Source: Arthrobacter sp. Soil764 | GTDB lineage: Bacteria > Actinomycetota > Actinomycetes > Actinomycetales > Micrococcaceae | DNA: 64,000 nucleotides | Assembly (NCBI RefSeq): GCF_001428075.1 | Contig: NZ_LMSI01000001.1 | Span: 156,516 to 220,515 of the forward strand | Reading direction: 5' to 3' | Shown here: in pieces, positions 25,766-33,817 of the stretch | How positions within the stretch are numbered: position 1 is the first letter of the stretch | How the letters are laid out: the number at the start of each line of letters is the position of its first letter | Position numbers and translations under genes: made by a program | Notes under the pieces: generated by a model | What the model was told of the DNA's origin: nothing | What the model saw: only the letters and a program-made list of their open reading frames with translations | The model's database searches: none

Positions 25766-26970
25766 ACGCCATAAGCCCTGAAGACGTCCAGGAAGTCCAA
25801 GGGGTCCTTCCCGAGGACGCGGACCAGGCCCTGCTGATCGGGCGGGTCTGGGATGTGGAGAGCGGCGGCCCGCGCGTTGTCGCCGTCAGCGGGGGCAGCA
25901 TCTTTGACCTGCACCGTGTGGCCGGAACCGTCGCGGAGCTTCTCGAGCTGCCGGACCCCGCTGCTGCCGTCCGCTCCGCCCTCGCTGACCCCACCCTGGC
26001 CGAACCACGGTGGGAAACGGCCGCCGTCGTCAACGCTTCCCTGGCCGGCGACAGCACCCGGACCAGGCTGCTGGCCCCCGTGGACCTCCAGGTCATCAAG
26101 GCCTGCGGCGTCACTTTCGTGGACAGCATGATCGAGCGGGTCATCGAGGAGCGGTGCGCCGGTGATGCCGGCCGTGCAGCCGAAGTGCGGGAACTGGTGG
26201 GGCGCGCCCTGGGCGGAAGCATCTCCGACCTGCGGCCGGGATCGCCGGAAGCCGCCGAGGCCAAACGTGTCCTGATCGCCGAAGGCCTGTGGTCGCAGTA
26301 CCTGGAGGTGGGGATCGGTCCAGACCCGGAGGTGTTCACCAAGGCCCCGGTCCTGTCATCGGTGGGCCTGGGCGCGGGCATCGGCATCCCGGCCTTTTCG
26401 TCCTGGAACAACCCCGAGCCGGAGCTGGTCCTGATCGCCACCTCCGCCGGCAGGGTGGTGGGCGCGACCCTTGGCAACGACGTAAACCTGCGCGATGTGG
26501 AAGGCAGGAGCGCGCTGCTGCTGGGCAAGGCCAAGGACAACAACGCCTCCAGCGCGCTGGGCCCGTTTATCCGGCTCTTCGACGGCACCTTCACCCTGGA
26601 TACCCTGCGCGATGAGGAAATCCTGCTGCGCGTGGAAGGCCCGGACGGCTACCTGCTGGAGGGCCGGAACAGCGTTGCCCGGATCAGCAGGCCCTTCGAG
26701 GAACTGGTGGCGGCGACGCATGGAAAGCACCACCAGTACCCGGACGGGTTCGCGCTCTTCACGGGGACGCTGTTTGCCCCAACGCAGGACCGCGACGTGC
26801 CGGGGCAGGGCTTCACCCACAAACACGGCGACCTGGTGACCATCCGCAGCCGGCACCTCGGTGCCCTGGTGAACAGGGTGGGTCCGTGCGAGGAACTGCC
26901 GGAATGGTCGTTCGGCCTTCGCCGGCTGTTCGCGTACCTGGCCGCGCAGCGGCAGGAGACGCGGGCTTAG
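25762..26970 (+). CDS. FAH-family dehydratase, probable 2-keto-3-deoxypentonate dehydratase
   Basis: A 402-residue protein with a fumarylacetoacetate-hydrolase-type C-terminal domain: the metal-binding Glu-containing EVGIGPDPEVFTKAP, then TLGNDVNLRDVEGRSALLLGKAKDNN and GPFIRLFDG. The N-terminal 130 residues resemble the lid domain of larger FAH proteins. In the Sulfolobus D-arabinose route an FAH protein dehydrates 2-keto-3-deoxyarabinonate to 2-oxoglutarate semialdehyde; position next to KGSADH fits that role. GTG start overlapping the previous stop. End of operon; a hairpin follows. Confidence 0.8.
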   Translation: MNAISPEDVQEVQGVLPEDADQALLIGRVWDVESGGPRVVAVSGGSIFDLHRVAGTVAELLELPDPAAAVRSALADPTLAEPRWETAAVVNASLAGDSTRTRLLAPVDLQVIKACGVTFVDSMIERVIEERCAGDAGRAAEVRELVGRALGGSISDLRPGSPEAAEAKRVLIAEGLWSQYLEVGIGPDPEVFTKAPVLSSVGLGAGIGIPAFSSWNNPEPELVLIATSAGRVVGATLGNDVNLRDVEGRSALLLGKAKDNNASSALGPFIRLFDGTFTLDTLRDEEILLRVEGPDGYLLEGRNSVARISRPFEELVAATHGKHHQYPDGFALFTGTLFAPTQDRDVPGQGFTHKHGDLVTIRSRHLGALVNRVGPCEELPEWSFGLRRLFAYLAAQRQETRA

Positions 26971-26988
26971 TTGAGGCTCAGCAAGAGG

Positions 26989-27022
26989 ACGACGCCGGCA
27001 CTTTGGAAAGTGCCGGCGTCGT
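26989..27022. terminator. Sugar-acid operon terminator (right twin)
   Basis: A 14-bp stem (acgacgccggcact and complement) with loop ttggaa, differing from the hairpin behind pta at only two loop positions. A tactttct run follows. Confidence 0.8.
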
Positions 27023-27041
27023 ACTTTCTGCGCTGGTGTCC

Positions 27042-27332
27042 TTAGCTGTTGTCCGGCTTGGCCAGGCTGTCCGGGTCCTCCTGCTTGGCGGCTTCATCCG
27101 AGAGGCCCTGCGGGGTGAGGTCCAGGTCTTCCCGGTTCTCGGGTGCCTCGGGCGCTTCCCCGGTCTCCGCGGCCTTAAGGTTGCCGGTGTCGTCCAGGGC
27201 CGGGTTGGCGCCCTCCACTCCTGTGGGGTCGTTCTTGCTGCCGGAGTCCGGCTGGGCGTTAAGCGGGGCGGTGCTGCTGGATCCCGTGTTGGTGGGGTCG
27301 TTCTCGTCGATCGAATTGGGCTCGTTCGTCAT
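27042..27332 (-). CDS. Low-complexity acidic protein of unknown function
   Basis: A 96-residue protein rich in Asp, Glu, Asn, Pro and Ser (MTNEPNSIDENDPTNTGSSS, then GEAPEAPENREDLDLTPQG). It is probably disordered and has no signal or membrane segment. A GAGGACAATTCC signal precedes the ATG. It lies on the opposite strand between the sugar-acid operon and ackA. It resembles in style the acidic protein at 13919-14224 but shares no clear motif. No function can be given. Confidence 0.6.
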   Translation of the reverse strand: MTNEPNSIDENDPTNTGSSSTAPLNAQPDSGSKNDPTGVEGANPALDDTGNLKAAETGEAPEAPENREDLDLTPQGLSDEAAKQEDPDSLAKPDNS

Positions 27333-27470
27333 GGAATTGTCCTCTCGGCGTGGTCCAGCCTTGTCTGCCGACCATAGGCACAGCCGCGCCCGATCCGCAA
27401 GGAATCAGCCGTGCGGCGCGGCACATATAGTGGGGGTTGAACTGCAGACGCCAGGCTGAGGAGGCCCCGC

Positions 27471-28637
27471 ATGCTCGTGCTCGTCATCAACTCCGGTTCG
27501 TCGTCCCTGAAGTACCAGGTCCGTGACGTGGCCGCCGGGACGGTCCTCACCGAGGGGCTGATCGAGAAGATCGGCATGGGCAACGGCGGCGGCGGTGACG
27601 GCGAGATCGTGGGTCCGCGGGACCACGCGGAGGCACTGGAGCAGGTGGACGCTGCCATCCACCGGGAACTGGGCGATCTTGAGCTCGGCGCGGTGGGACA
27701 CCGGGTGGTCCACGGCGGCGAGCGGTTTGCCGAACCCGTGCTGGTGGACAACGAGATCACCCGCGCCATCGAACGGCTCAACCCGCTGGCGCCGCTGCAT
27801 AACCCCGCCAACGTCCTGGGCATCCGCGCCATCACCAAAAAGTGGCCGACAATGCCGCAGGTGGCCGTTTTCGACACCGCCTTCCACCGGACCCTGCCCG
27901 AGCACGCCTGGCGCTACGCCGTCCCGGACGAGCTGTACACCAACCACGGCATCCGCCGCTACGGCTTCCACGGCACCTCGCATGAGTACGTGGCGCGCCG
28001 GTCCGCCGCGCTGCTGGACCTCCCCATTGAGGAGTTCGACGGCGTCATCGCCCACCTGGGCAACGGCGCCTCCGTCACCGCCATCCGCGGCGGACGGTCC
28101 GTGGACACCTCCATGGGCTTCACCCCCCTCGAGGGCCTGGTCATGGGCACCCGCTCCGGGGACCTGGACCCCTCCATCCTGGTGTTCCTTGGCCGCGCCG
28201 GCTGGACGCCCGAGGACATCGACACCATGCTCAACCGGGAATCCGGGCTGAAGGGGCTGGCCGGCAACAACGACATGCGCTCGGTGGTGGAAGCCTCCGA
28301 GGCCGGTGACGGGAAGGCCGCCATGGCGCTGGCGGTGGCGTCCTACCGGCTGGCTAAATACATCGGTGGCTACCACGTGGCCGTCGGCGGGGCCAAGGCG
28401 CTGGTGTTCACCGCCGGGATCGGCGAGAACTCGCACCAGTTCCGTGCTTTGGTGGCGGACAAGCTGGGCGCCTTGGGCATCGAGCTCGACGCCGGCCTGA
28501 ACGCCGAGCGGTCAAAGGAGCCGCGCGTCATTTCCACGCCGTCCTCCGCCATTCCCGTCCTGGTGGTCCCGACGGATGAGGAACGTGCCATCGCGGAGGC
28601 GACCGCCGCCGTCGTCGGTTCATCGACTGCTCCGTAA
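27471..28637 (+). CDS. ackA: Acetate kinase
   Basis: A 388-residue member of the ASKHA fold. It starts MLVLVINSGSSSLKYQVRDV (acetate kinase signature 1 and phosphate loop), contains FDTAFHRTLPEHAWRYAVP, RRYGFHGTSHEYVA (signature 2), AHLGNGASVTAI and FTAGIGENSHQFR. It converts acetyl phosphate and ADP to acetate and ATP, reversing in acetate uptake. TGAGGAGG precedes the ATG. It normally sits directly behind pta; here the two are 7.1 kb apart. A 62-bp palindromic element begins right at its 3' end. Confidence 0.95.
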   Translation: MLVLVINSGSSSLKYQVRDVAAGTVLTEGLIEKIGMGNGGGGDGEIVGPRDHAEALEQVDAAIHRELGDLELGAVGHRVVHGGERFAEPVLVDNEITRAIERLNPLAPLHNPANVLGIRAITKKWPTMPQVAVFDTAFHRTLPEHAWRYAVPDELYTNHGIRRYGFHGTSHEYVARRSAALLDLPIEEFDGVIAHLGNGASVTAIRGGRSVDTSMGFTPLEGLVMGTRSGDLDPSILVFLGRAGWTPEDIDTMLNRESGLKGLAGNNDMRSVVEASEAGDGKAAMALAVASYRLAKYIGGYHVAVGGAKALVFTAGIGENSHQFRALVADKLGALGIELDAGLNAERSKEPRVISTPSSAIPVLVVPTDEERAIAEATAAVVGSSTAP

Positions 28638-28682
28638 CGGTCCTTTTGGGCGTGCAAAACGACGTTTTTGGAGCAATCGATG
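28621..28682. repeat. 62-bp dispersed palindromic element, copy 3
   Basis: Starts CATCGACTGCTCCGTAA, core with TTTTGGGCG and CAAAACGACG, ends AGCAATCGATG; with flanks the symmetry extends to TTCATCGA...TCGATGAA. The first 17 bases overlap the 3' end of ackA, including its stop codon, so this copy supplies the last codons of the gene. Confidence 0.7.
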
Positions 28683-28704
28683 AACCATGGGTTAGCCTCG
28701 GTCC

Positions 28705-29265
28705 ATGCCGCACATCAGCCTGCCGATCCGCACTGAACGGCTGGTCCTTCGCCGGTTCCACGGCGGCGACCTGGACGCCTTCCACGCCTACCACTCGTTG
28801 CCGGAGACCGCCCGGTTCCTGCCCGGACCGGCCAAAAGCTATACCCAGTCGATGGAACGGGTAGGCCGGTATGCCAACTTTGCCTTTGATAAGGAAGGGG
28901 ACTGGGTGGCCCTTGCCATCGAGGCGGCGGATAAGCCCGGGCTGCAGGGTGAAGTGGTGCTCAAATGGCTGCCAGGGCGCGGCCAGGGCGAAGTGGGCTG
29001 GACCCTGGCGCCCGGAGCCCGCGGCAAGGGCTACGGCACGGAGGCCGCGGGGGCCGTCCTCAACCTCGGTTTCGGGGAGCTGGGCATGCACCGGATTGAA
29101 GCCCGGCTGGACGAGCTCAACGTGGCGTCGGCGTCACTGTGCGGCCGGCTGGGCATGCGGCTGGAGGCCCGGCACGTCGACAAGTGGCACTACAAAGGCC
29201 AGTGGGTCACCGAGCTCATCTACGCCATCCTCGCCGATGAGTGGCGCATCGGCTCCGGCCGTTAG
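28705..29265 (+). CDS. GNAT family N-acetyltransferase
   Basis: A 186-residue RimJ/RimL-type acetyltransferase. It has an N-terminal IRTERLVLRRFHGGDLDAF, a central strand (GEVGWTLAPGARGKGYGTEAA) carrying the acetyl-CoA loop RGKGYG, and a C-terminal MHRIEARLDELNVASASLCGRLGM. It is read from its own start 68 bases after ackA; the 62-bp palindrome separates them. Whether it acts on proteins or antibiotics cannot be told. Confidence 0.85.
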   Translation: MPHISLPIRTERLVLRRFHGGDLDAFHAYHSLPETARFLPGPAKSYTQSMERVGRYANFAFDKEGDWVALAIEAADKPGLQGEVVLKWLPGRGQGEVGWTLAPGARGKGYGTEAAGAVLNLGFGELGMHRIEARLDELNVASASLCGRLGMRLEARHVDKWHYKGQWVTELIYAILADEWRIGSGR

Positions 29266-29268
29266 CCT

Positions 29269-30465
29269 TTACGCGCGGCCCTTGAGGATCAGGTTCCAGT
29301 AGATTTTCGGGAACAGGTCCCGGTCCACCACCCAGGACAGTTTGCTTTCATTCCAGGTGGGCACCCGGGGAATGGTGGGCATGGGACGGTACCGGTCGTC
29401 GAATTCGGCGAAAACCACGGTGTCCCGCGACACGGTGAACGGACACACCGAGTAGCCGTTGTACTTCGCCGGCAGCGGCTTGCCTTTCCGGGCTGCCACC
29501 AGGTTCTTCGCCACCACCTTTGTCTGCTTGCGCAGCGCCCCGCCCGACTTGGAGTTGGTGGTGCCTGCGGCGTCGCCCAGGGACCACACATTGGGGTAGC
29601 GCAGATGCCGGAGGGTCTGCCGGTCCACTTCCACGAACCCGCCCGCGTCACCGCTGGCCCGCAGATCCGTGGCCTTGAGCCAGTCCGGGGCCGACTGCGG
29701 CGGGACGGCATTGAGGACGTCGTAGGCCAGGTCCTCGGTGGTGTTCGTGGCGTTGTCCCGGATGGTTGCCCTGCGGCCGGCGGCGCTCACGGACACCAGT
29801 TCGCTGTTGGTCCGCAGTTCGATCCCGTACTCGGCGATTTTCCGGTCCAGCTCCCGGTCCACTTCCGGAACCCCGAACACCGTGGGGTAGGGCTGCACCA
29901 TCACCACGCGGATCTTGTCCAGGACCCCCTGTTCACGCCAGTAGTCGCAGGCCAGGTACATGGGTTTCTGGGCTGCGCCGCCGCACTTGATGGGTCCGGC
30001 GGGCATCGTGAAGACGGCGGTGCCAGAGGTCATGCCGCTGAGCAGCGTCCAGGCCTTGGGGGCAAGATCGAACTCATAGTGGGAGGCGCCGTGGGGCGAG
30101 TGGACGGCCTCGGCCAGGCCCGGAACTGCGTCCCAGTCATACTGCAGCCCGGGGCACACCACCAGCTGGCCGTAGGCCACCGAGGCCCCGGACTCCAGGG
30201 CGACGGTGTTGGCATTGGCGTCCACGCCCGCCGCCGCATCCCGGATCCAGGTGACGCCCTGGGGGACAACCGAGTCCTGGGGCCGGATGGCTTCCTTGGC
30301 CTGGGCCCGGCCGCCTGCGATATGTGAAAACAACGGCTGGTACAGGTGGTGGTCCCGTGGCTCGATCACGGCCACGTCCTTGACGCCGTAGCGCTGCAAC
30401 CTGGCGGCCAGCGAAATGCCGGCATTGCCGCCGCCGATGATGACCACCTCATGCTGGGCAGGCAC
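29269..30465 (-). CDS. FAD-dependent oxidoreductase, sulfide:quinone reductase-like
   Basis: A 398-residue two-dinucleotide-binding flavoprotein. The FAD motif is VVIIGGGNAGISLAARL, and later SLGDAAGTTNSKSGGALRKQ binds the flavin. Cysteines in GPIKCGGAAQKPMYLACDYW and YSVCPFTVSRD match the positions used by type II sulfide:quinone oxidoreductases. It may pass electrons from sulfide or a persulfide to menaquinone at the membrane face; an NDH-2-like role is the alternative. No signal peptide or helix is seen, so association is peripheral. It follows the DUF2945 gene by 4 bases and is likely cotranscribed. Confidence 0.8.
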   Translation of the reverse strand: MPAQHEVVIIGGGNAGISLAARLQRYGVKDVAVIEPRDHHLYQPLFSHIAGGRAQAKEAIRPQDSVVPQGVTWIRDAAAGVDANANTVALESGASVAYGQLVVCPGLQYDWDAVPGLAEAVHSPHGASHYEFDLAPKAWTLLSGMTSGTAVFTMPAGPIKCGGAAQKPMYLACDYWREQGVLDKIRVVMVQPYPTVFGVPEVDRELDRKIAEYGIELRTNSELVSVSAAGRRATIRDNATNTTEDLAYDVLNAVPPQSAPDWLKATDLRASGDAGGFVEVDRQTLRHLRYPNVWSLGDAAGTTNSKSGGALRKQTKVVAKNLVAARKGKPLPAKYNGYSVCPFTVSRDTVVFAEFDDRYRPMPTIPRVPTWNESKLSWVVDRDLFPKIYWNLILKGRA

Positions 30466-30469
30466 GGCG

Positions 30470-30676
30470 CTACTTCTTCTCAGTCAGCGCGGATGCCTTG
30501 TGGGCCGCACGGGCGCCGGTCTTCTCCGACTCCACCACGTACTGCGGCTCATCCTCAGAGGCGCGATGCGTATTGCCATCGAGGTCGAAGTCGCTGGTCT
30601 TCTTTTCCACAATCCGGCCGTGCGTCTTGCCCTGCGAAGTGTTCCACTCCACGTGCGTTCCCTTGCTCAATGACAT
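30470..30676 (-). CDS. DUF2945/hypervirulence-associated (Tudor-like) small protein
   Basis: A 68-residue protein reading MSLSKGTHVEWNTSQGKTHG, then RIVEKKTSDFDLDGNTHRAS and EPQYVVESEKTGARAAHKASAL. This is the compact beta-barrel family called DUF2945 or HVA1, common in bacteria and fungi, function unknown. The ATG at 30676 has AGAGGAGCG upstream; longer frames lack support. Upstream, 43-58 bp from the ATG, lies an AGTAAGC-type palindrome. The SQR-like gene follows after 4 bases. Confidence 0.8.
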   Translation of the reverse strand: MSLSKGTHVEWNTSQGKTHGRIVEKKTSDFDLDGNTHRASEDEPQYVVESEKTGARAAHKASALTEKK

Positions 30677-30718
30677 GCCCGCTCCTCTGGTCCCTGCGGA
30701 AAACAAGTGCCCCACAAT

Positions 30719-30734
30719 AGTAAGCATGGTTAGC
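30719..30734. promoter_or_regulatory. AGTAAGC-type palindrome upstream of the DUF2945 gene
   Basis: AGTAAGCATGGTTAGC, 16 bp; the left arm is perfect and the right arm has one substitution. It is 43-58 bp before the ATG at 30676. Confidence 0.5.
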
Positions 30735-30757
30735 TTTTTCGGGGTACGCGGTTCGCC

Positions 30758-30819
30758 CATCCATTGCTCCGTAGCTGCCATTTAGCGGGCCGAAAACGAC
30801 AGTTACGGAGCAATCGATG
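30758..30819. repeat. 62-bp dispersed palindromic element, copy 4
   Basis: Starts CATCCATTGCTCCGTAGCTG, core with CATTTAGCGG and CGAAAACGACAG, ends AGCAATCGATG. It lies behind the oligopeptidase B gene. Its right end begins a 25-bp sequence (30807-30831) that recurs with one mismatch at 30847-30871. Confidence 0.7.
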
Positions 30820-30871
30820 GGTTACTTCAGGTCAGGGGGCCGGTGGGGAGCAGTCGATGGGTTACTTCAGG
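30807..30871. repeat. 25-bp direct repeat spanning the 3' end of the oligopeptidase gene
   Basis: Copies at 30807-30831 and 30847-30871 are 24/25 identical (GGAGCARTCGATGGGTTAC, then TTCAGG). The second copy contains the last codons and the stop of the oligopeptidase gene; the first reproduces them outside the gene. Confidence 0.7.
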
Positions 30872-33093
30872 CCGGCGCCGGGCAGCAGCTCGGTGGCACC
30901 CAGGGCGTCGGCGATGAAGGCGTAGTCCCAGGCCCGTTCCCGCCACTGCACGTACCGGCCGGAGGCGCCGCCGTGGCCGCCGTCCATCTCGATCTTCATC
31001 ACGATCGGCTCAGTTCCGGTGGTCTTGTTCCGCAGTTCCTGCACCCACTTGGCCGGCTCAACGTAGAGGACCCGGGTGTCGTTGAAGGACGTCACGGCGG
31101 CAATCTTGGGGTAGGCCACCTCGCGCACGTTCTCGTAGGGGGAGTAGGACTTCATGTAGGCGTAGGCCTGGGGGTCCGTGATGGGGTTGCCCCACTCCTC
31201 CCACTCCAGTGCGGACAACGGCAGGTCGGGGTCCAGGATGCTGGTGAGCGGGTCCACGAACGGCACCTGCGCCACGATGGCCGCGTACTTCTCCGGCGCC
31301 ATATTGGCCACCGCGCCCATCAGGAGCCCGCCGGCCGAACCGCCCAGTGCAGCGATGCGGGAGGGATCCACCCATCCCGAGTTGGCCAGCCAGTCGGTGG
31401 CGTCCACGAAGTCGGTGAAGGTGTTTTTCTTGGTGAGCTTCTTGCCGTCCTCATACCAGTGCCGGCCCAGCTCGCCGCCGCCGCGGATGTGGGCGATCAC
31501 GAACACCACGCCGCGGTCCAGCAGGGACAGCCGTGCGATACCGAAGCCGGGGTCCATGCTCATCTCGTAGGAGCCGTAGCCGTAGACCAGGCCCGCCGCC
31601 GTCGAATCCTGTTTCACGGCCTTGTGCCGCAGGACCGACAGCGGGATGCGCGTGCCGTCACCGGCCGTGGCCCATTCCCGCGTTGCCACGTAATCGCTGC
31701 CGTCATACCCGCCCAGCACGGGGCTTTCCTTGCGGAGCAGCAGCTCGCCGCTGGGCTGCTCCGGGGTGGGCAGGACGAAGTCGTAGATGCGCGACGGCGT
31801 GAAGTAGGACGTGTAGCCCAGCCGGATCACGGGCGCCTCGTAGTCAGAACCGCCCACCCCGGCGGTGTAGAGCTCCTCGTCGAACGCCGGTTCCACGGGC
31901 GCCTGTTGCGCGGGCGTGCCCAGCCCGGCCAGCCCCATCACCTGGACGCGCTCGATGGTGTCCTTGCGGATGGACACGATGAGGTGCGTGGCAGTGACGC
32001 CGGCACCGTTGACCCGGACGTCACCGGAATGTTCGACGACGGTCTGCCAGGCCTGTTCCGCCAGCGGCTTTTCCAGCTCGGCCGGGTCCGCCAGGGAGAC
32101 CATGGAGTTGATGGCGCCGTGGTTGTGCGTGAGCAGGATCTTCTCTGCTTTTTCCCCGTTGGGGCCGTCCAGGAGGAAGGGCTCGGCCTCATACAGGATG
32201 CGCTCGTTCCGGGAAATCACCGTGCTGACGGCCTGATCGGGGTCGTCAAAGCGCAGCAGGCGGGTTTCGCTGTACTCCGAGCACCCGATGCCCAGCACCA
32301 GGTAGCGCCGGTCCGCGGAGAGCTCGAAGCCCAGCCACATGGCGGCGTCGTCCTCCTGGTACACCACCACATCGTCCGCCACGGGAGTGCCCAGGACGTG
32401 CGCCTTCAACTGGTACGGGCGCCAGGACTCGTCCACCACGGTGTAGAAGAGGCGGCTGCCGTCCGGGGAGAACGCCACGCCGTAGAAGATGTTCTCGATG
32501 ACGTCAGGCAGCAGTTCGCCGGTGCGAAGATCCTTGATCCGGAGCGTGAACCGCTCGTCGCCGGAGTTGTCCACGGCATACGCGTACAGGGTGCCGTCAA
32601 CCGTGACGGCTGTGCCGCCCACAGAGAAAAACGGCTTGCCTTCAGCTTCCACGTTGCCGTCCAGCAGGACTTCCTCGCCGGGGATCTCCACCCCGGCTTC
32701 CACGGCCGGCGGAGTCCAGTCGGCCACGGCATCTCCGGTGTCCTGCGCCCTGACCCGGCAGTGGATGCCGTACTCCTTGCCCTCCGCGGAGCGGCTGAAG
32801 TACCACCAGTCGTCCTTGCGGTGCGGAACGGAAAGGTCGGTTTCCTGGGTGCGGCCCTTGATCTCCTGGAAGATGGCCTCGCGGAGCGGCTCCTGGTGCG
32901 CGGTAACAGCTTCCTGGTACGCGTTTTCGGCCCGCAGGTGCTCCACCACCTCGGCCGATTCCTTGTCCCGCAGCCACTCGTAGTTGTCCACGAACGTCTC
33001 CCCGTGGTGGGTGCGCTCGGTGGGAATCTTCTTGGCAACCGGGGGCGCCGGGACGGCAGTGCCGGGGGAATCCTGCAGGGAGGTGGAGGTCAT
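30862..33093 (-). CDS. ptrB: Oligopeptidase B (S9A prolyl oligopeptidase family)
   Basis: A 743-residue cytoplasmic serine peptidase. It has an N-terminal beta-propeller (about 80-430, starting after HGETFVDNYEWLRDKESAEV) and a C-terminal alpha/beta-hydrolase domain. Motifs include YGYGSYEMSMDPGF, IAHIRGGGELGRHWYEDGKKL, the nucleophile ALGGSAGGLLMGAV and the catalytic His in MDGGHGGASGR. It cleaves short peptides after basic residues. Length is normal. It stands alone; its 3' end is duplicated in the neighbouring repeat region. Prolyl oligopeptidase is less likely because of the GGSAGG and RGGGELG context. Confidence 0.9.
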   Translation of the reverse strand: MTSTSLQDSPGTAVPAPPVAKKIPTERTHHGETFVDNYEWLRDKESAEVVEHLRAENAYQEAVTAHQEPLREAIFQEIKGRTQETDLSVPHRKDDWWYFSRSAEGKEYGIHCRVRAQDTGDAVADWTPPAVEAGVEIPGEEVLLDGNVEAEGKPFFSVGGTAVTVDGTLYAYAVDNSGDERFTLRIKDLRTGELLPDVIENIFYGVAFSPDGSRLFYTVVDESWRPYQLKAHVLGTPVADDVVVYQEDDAAMWLGFELSADRRYLVLGIGCSEYSETRLLRFDDPDQAVSTVISRNERILYEAEPFLLDGPNGEKAEKILLTHNHGAINSMVSLADPAELEKPLAEQAWQTVVEHSGDVRVNGAGVTATHLIVSIRKDTIERVQVMGLAGLGTPAQQAPVEPAFDEELYTAGVGGSDYEAPVIRLGYTSYFTPSRIYDFVLPTPEQPSGELLLRKESPVLGGYDGSDYVATREWATAGDGTRIPLSVLRHKAVKQDSTAAGLVYGYGSYEMSMDPGFGIARLSLLDRGVVFVIAHIRGGGELGRHWYEDGKKLTKKNTFTDFVDATDWLANSGWVDPSRIAALGGSAGGLLMGAVANMAPEKYAAIVAQVPFVDPLTSILDPDLPLSALEWEEWGNPITDPQAYAYMKSYSPYENVREVAYPKIAAVTSFNDTRVLYVEPAKWVQELRNKTTGTEPIVMKIEMDGGHGGASGRYVQWRERAWDYAFIADALGATELLPGAGLK

Positions 33094-33241
33094 GGATTCA
33101 ATATATAGAGCAGCCCGGACAAGTCGGCAGGCCGTTCGCTACCGGGGGAGAAGGAGGAGGCCGGAAAGGGGCGAAAGACTCTGGGACCGTGCCCGCGGTT
33201 CCCGCCACGCTGGGAGGGCGGTGCAAGGAAAAGGAGAAGCC

Positions 33242-33805
33242 ATGGACCTCGAATCCGGACCGGCGCCCCGGGCCAAAGCCTGGCTGGCCGTGGCCCGCAG
33301 CGTGGGAACGTCCTGCGTCATGCTGGCCCGCAGGCGGGTGCATCTCCCAAAGGGCAACGTGGGCCGGGTGCTGCGTTTCGCCGACGGAAGCACCTCGCGG
33401 GTCTACCGGGAGACCGCCGTCGACCAGCAACCCGGGGAGCCCTGTGTCCTGGTGGTGGCCTTCACGCTCCGCCTGGTCCGCGGCCGGGCGCACCGTTTTT
33501 TCGAGGCGGAAAGCCTGCTGAACACCCCGCTCTTCGTCGGGTTCCCCGGCTTTGTCTCCAAGCTCTGGTGCGCCCACGACACCTTTGGCGCCTACCGCGG
33601 CCTGTATGAGTGGGACGGAGCCGGGCCCGCCCGCAAATACGCTGCGGCCCTCTGGCGGGTCCTGGAACTGGTCAGCGTTCCCGGGTCCATCAGCTACAAG
33701 GTCCTGCCCGGGCTGCGCCGCGATGAGCTGCTCGCCAACCCCGCCCTGATTGAGTCGCCAAGCCACCCCGACCACGCCTGGTGGCGCCTGGTTGGGCAGG
33801 GATGA
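33242..33805 (+). CDS. Conserved protein of unknown function next to a flavin monooxygenase
   Basis: A 187-residue protein. Readable segments are VGRVLRFADGSTSRVYRETAVD, VVAFTLRLVRGRAHRFFEAES, GFVSKLWCAHDTFGAYRGLYEWDG and a tail DHAWWRLVGQG. There is no signal peptide or clear membrane helix. The conserved-looking aromatic block (LWCAHDTFGAYRGLYEWDG) suggests a ligand or partner site. It ends 12 bases before the FAD monooxygenase and is probably cotranscribed, so it may act with it. GGAAAAGGAGAAG precedes the ATG. I do not recognise the family. Confidence 0.65.
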   Translation: MDLESGPAPRAKAWLAVARSVGTSCVMLARRRVHLPKGNVGRVLRFADGSTSRVYRETAVDQQPGEPCVLVVAFTLRLVRGRAHRFFEAESLLNTPLFVGFPGFVSKLWCAHDTFGAYRGLYEWDGAGPARKYAAALWRVLELVSVPGSISYKVLPGLRRDELLANPALIESPSHPDHAWWRLVGQG

Positions 33806-33817
33806 AGCCGGGCGGGA

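Noticed and set aside
30817..33108. 763-codon plus-strand frame opposite oligopeptidase B
   Set aside because: Longer than the true gene but without recognisable motifs, while the minus strand encodes a full S9 peptidase.
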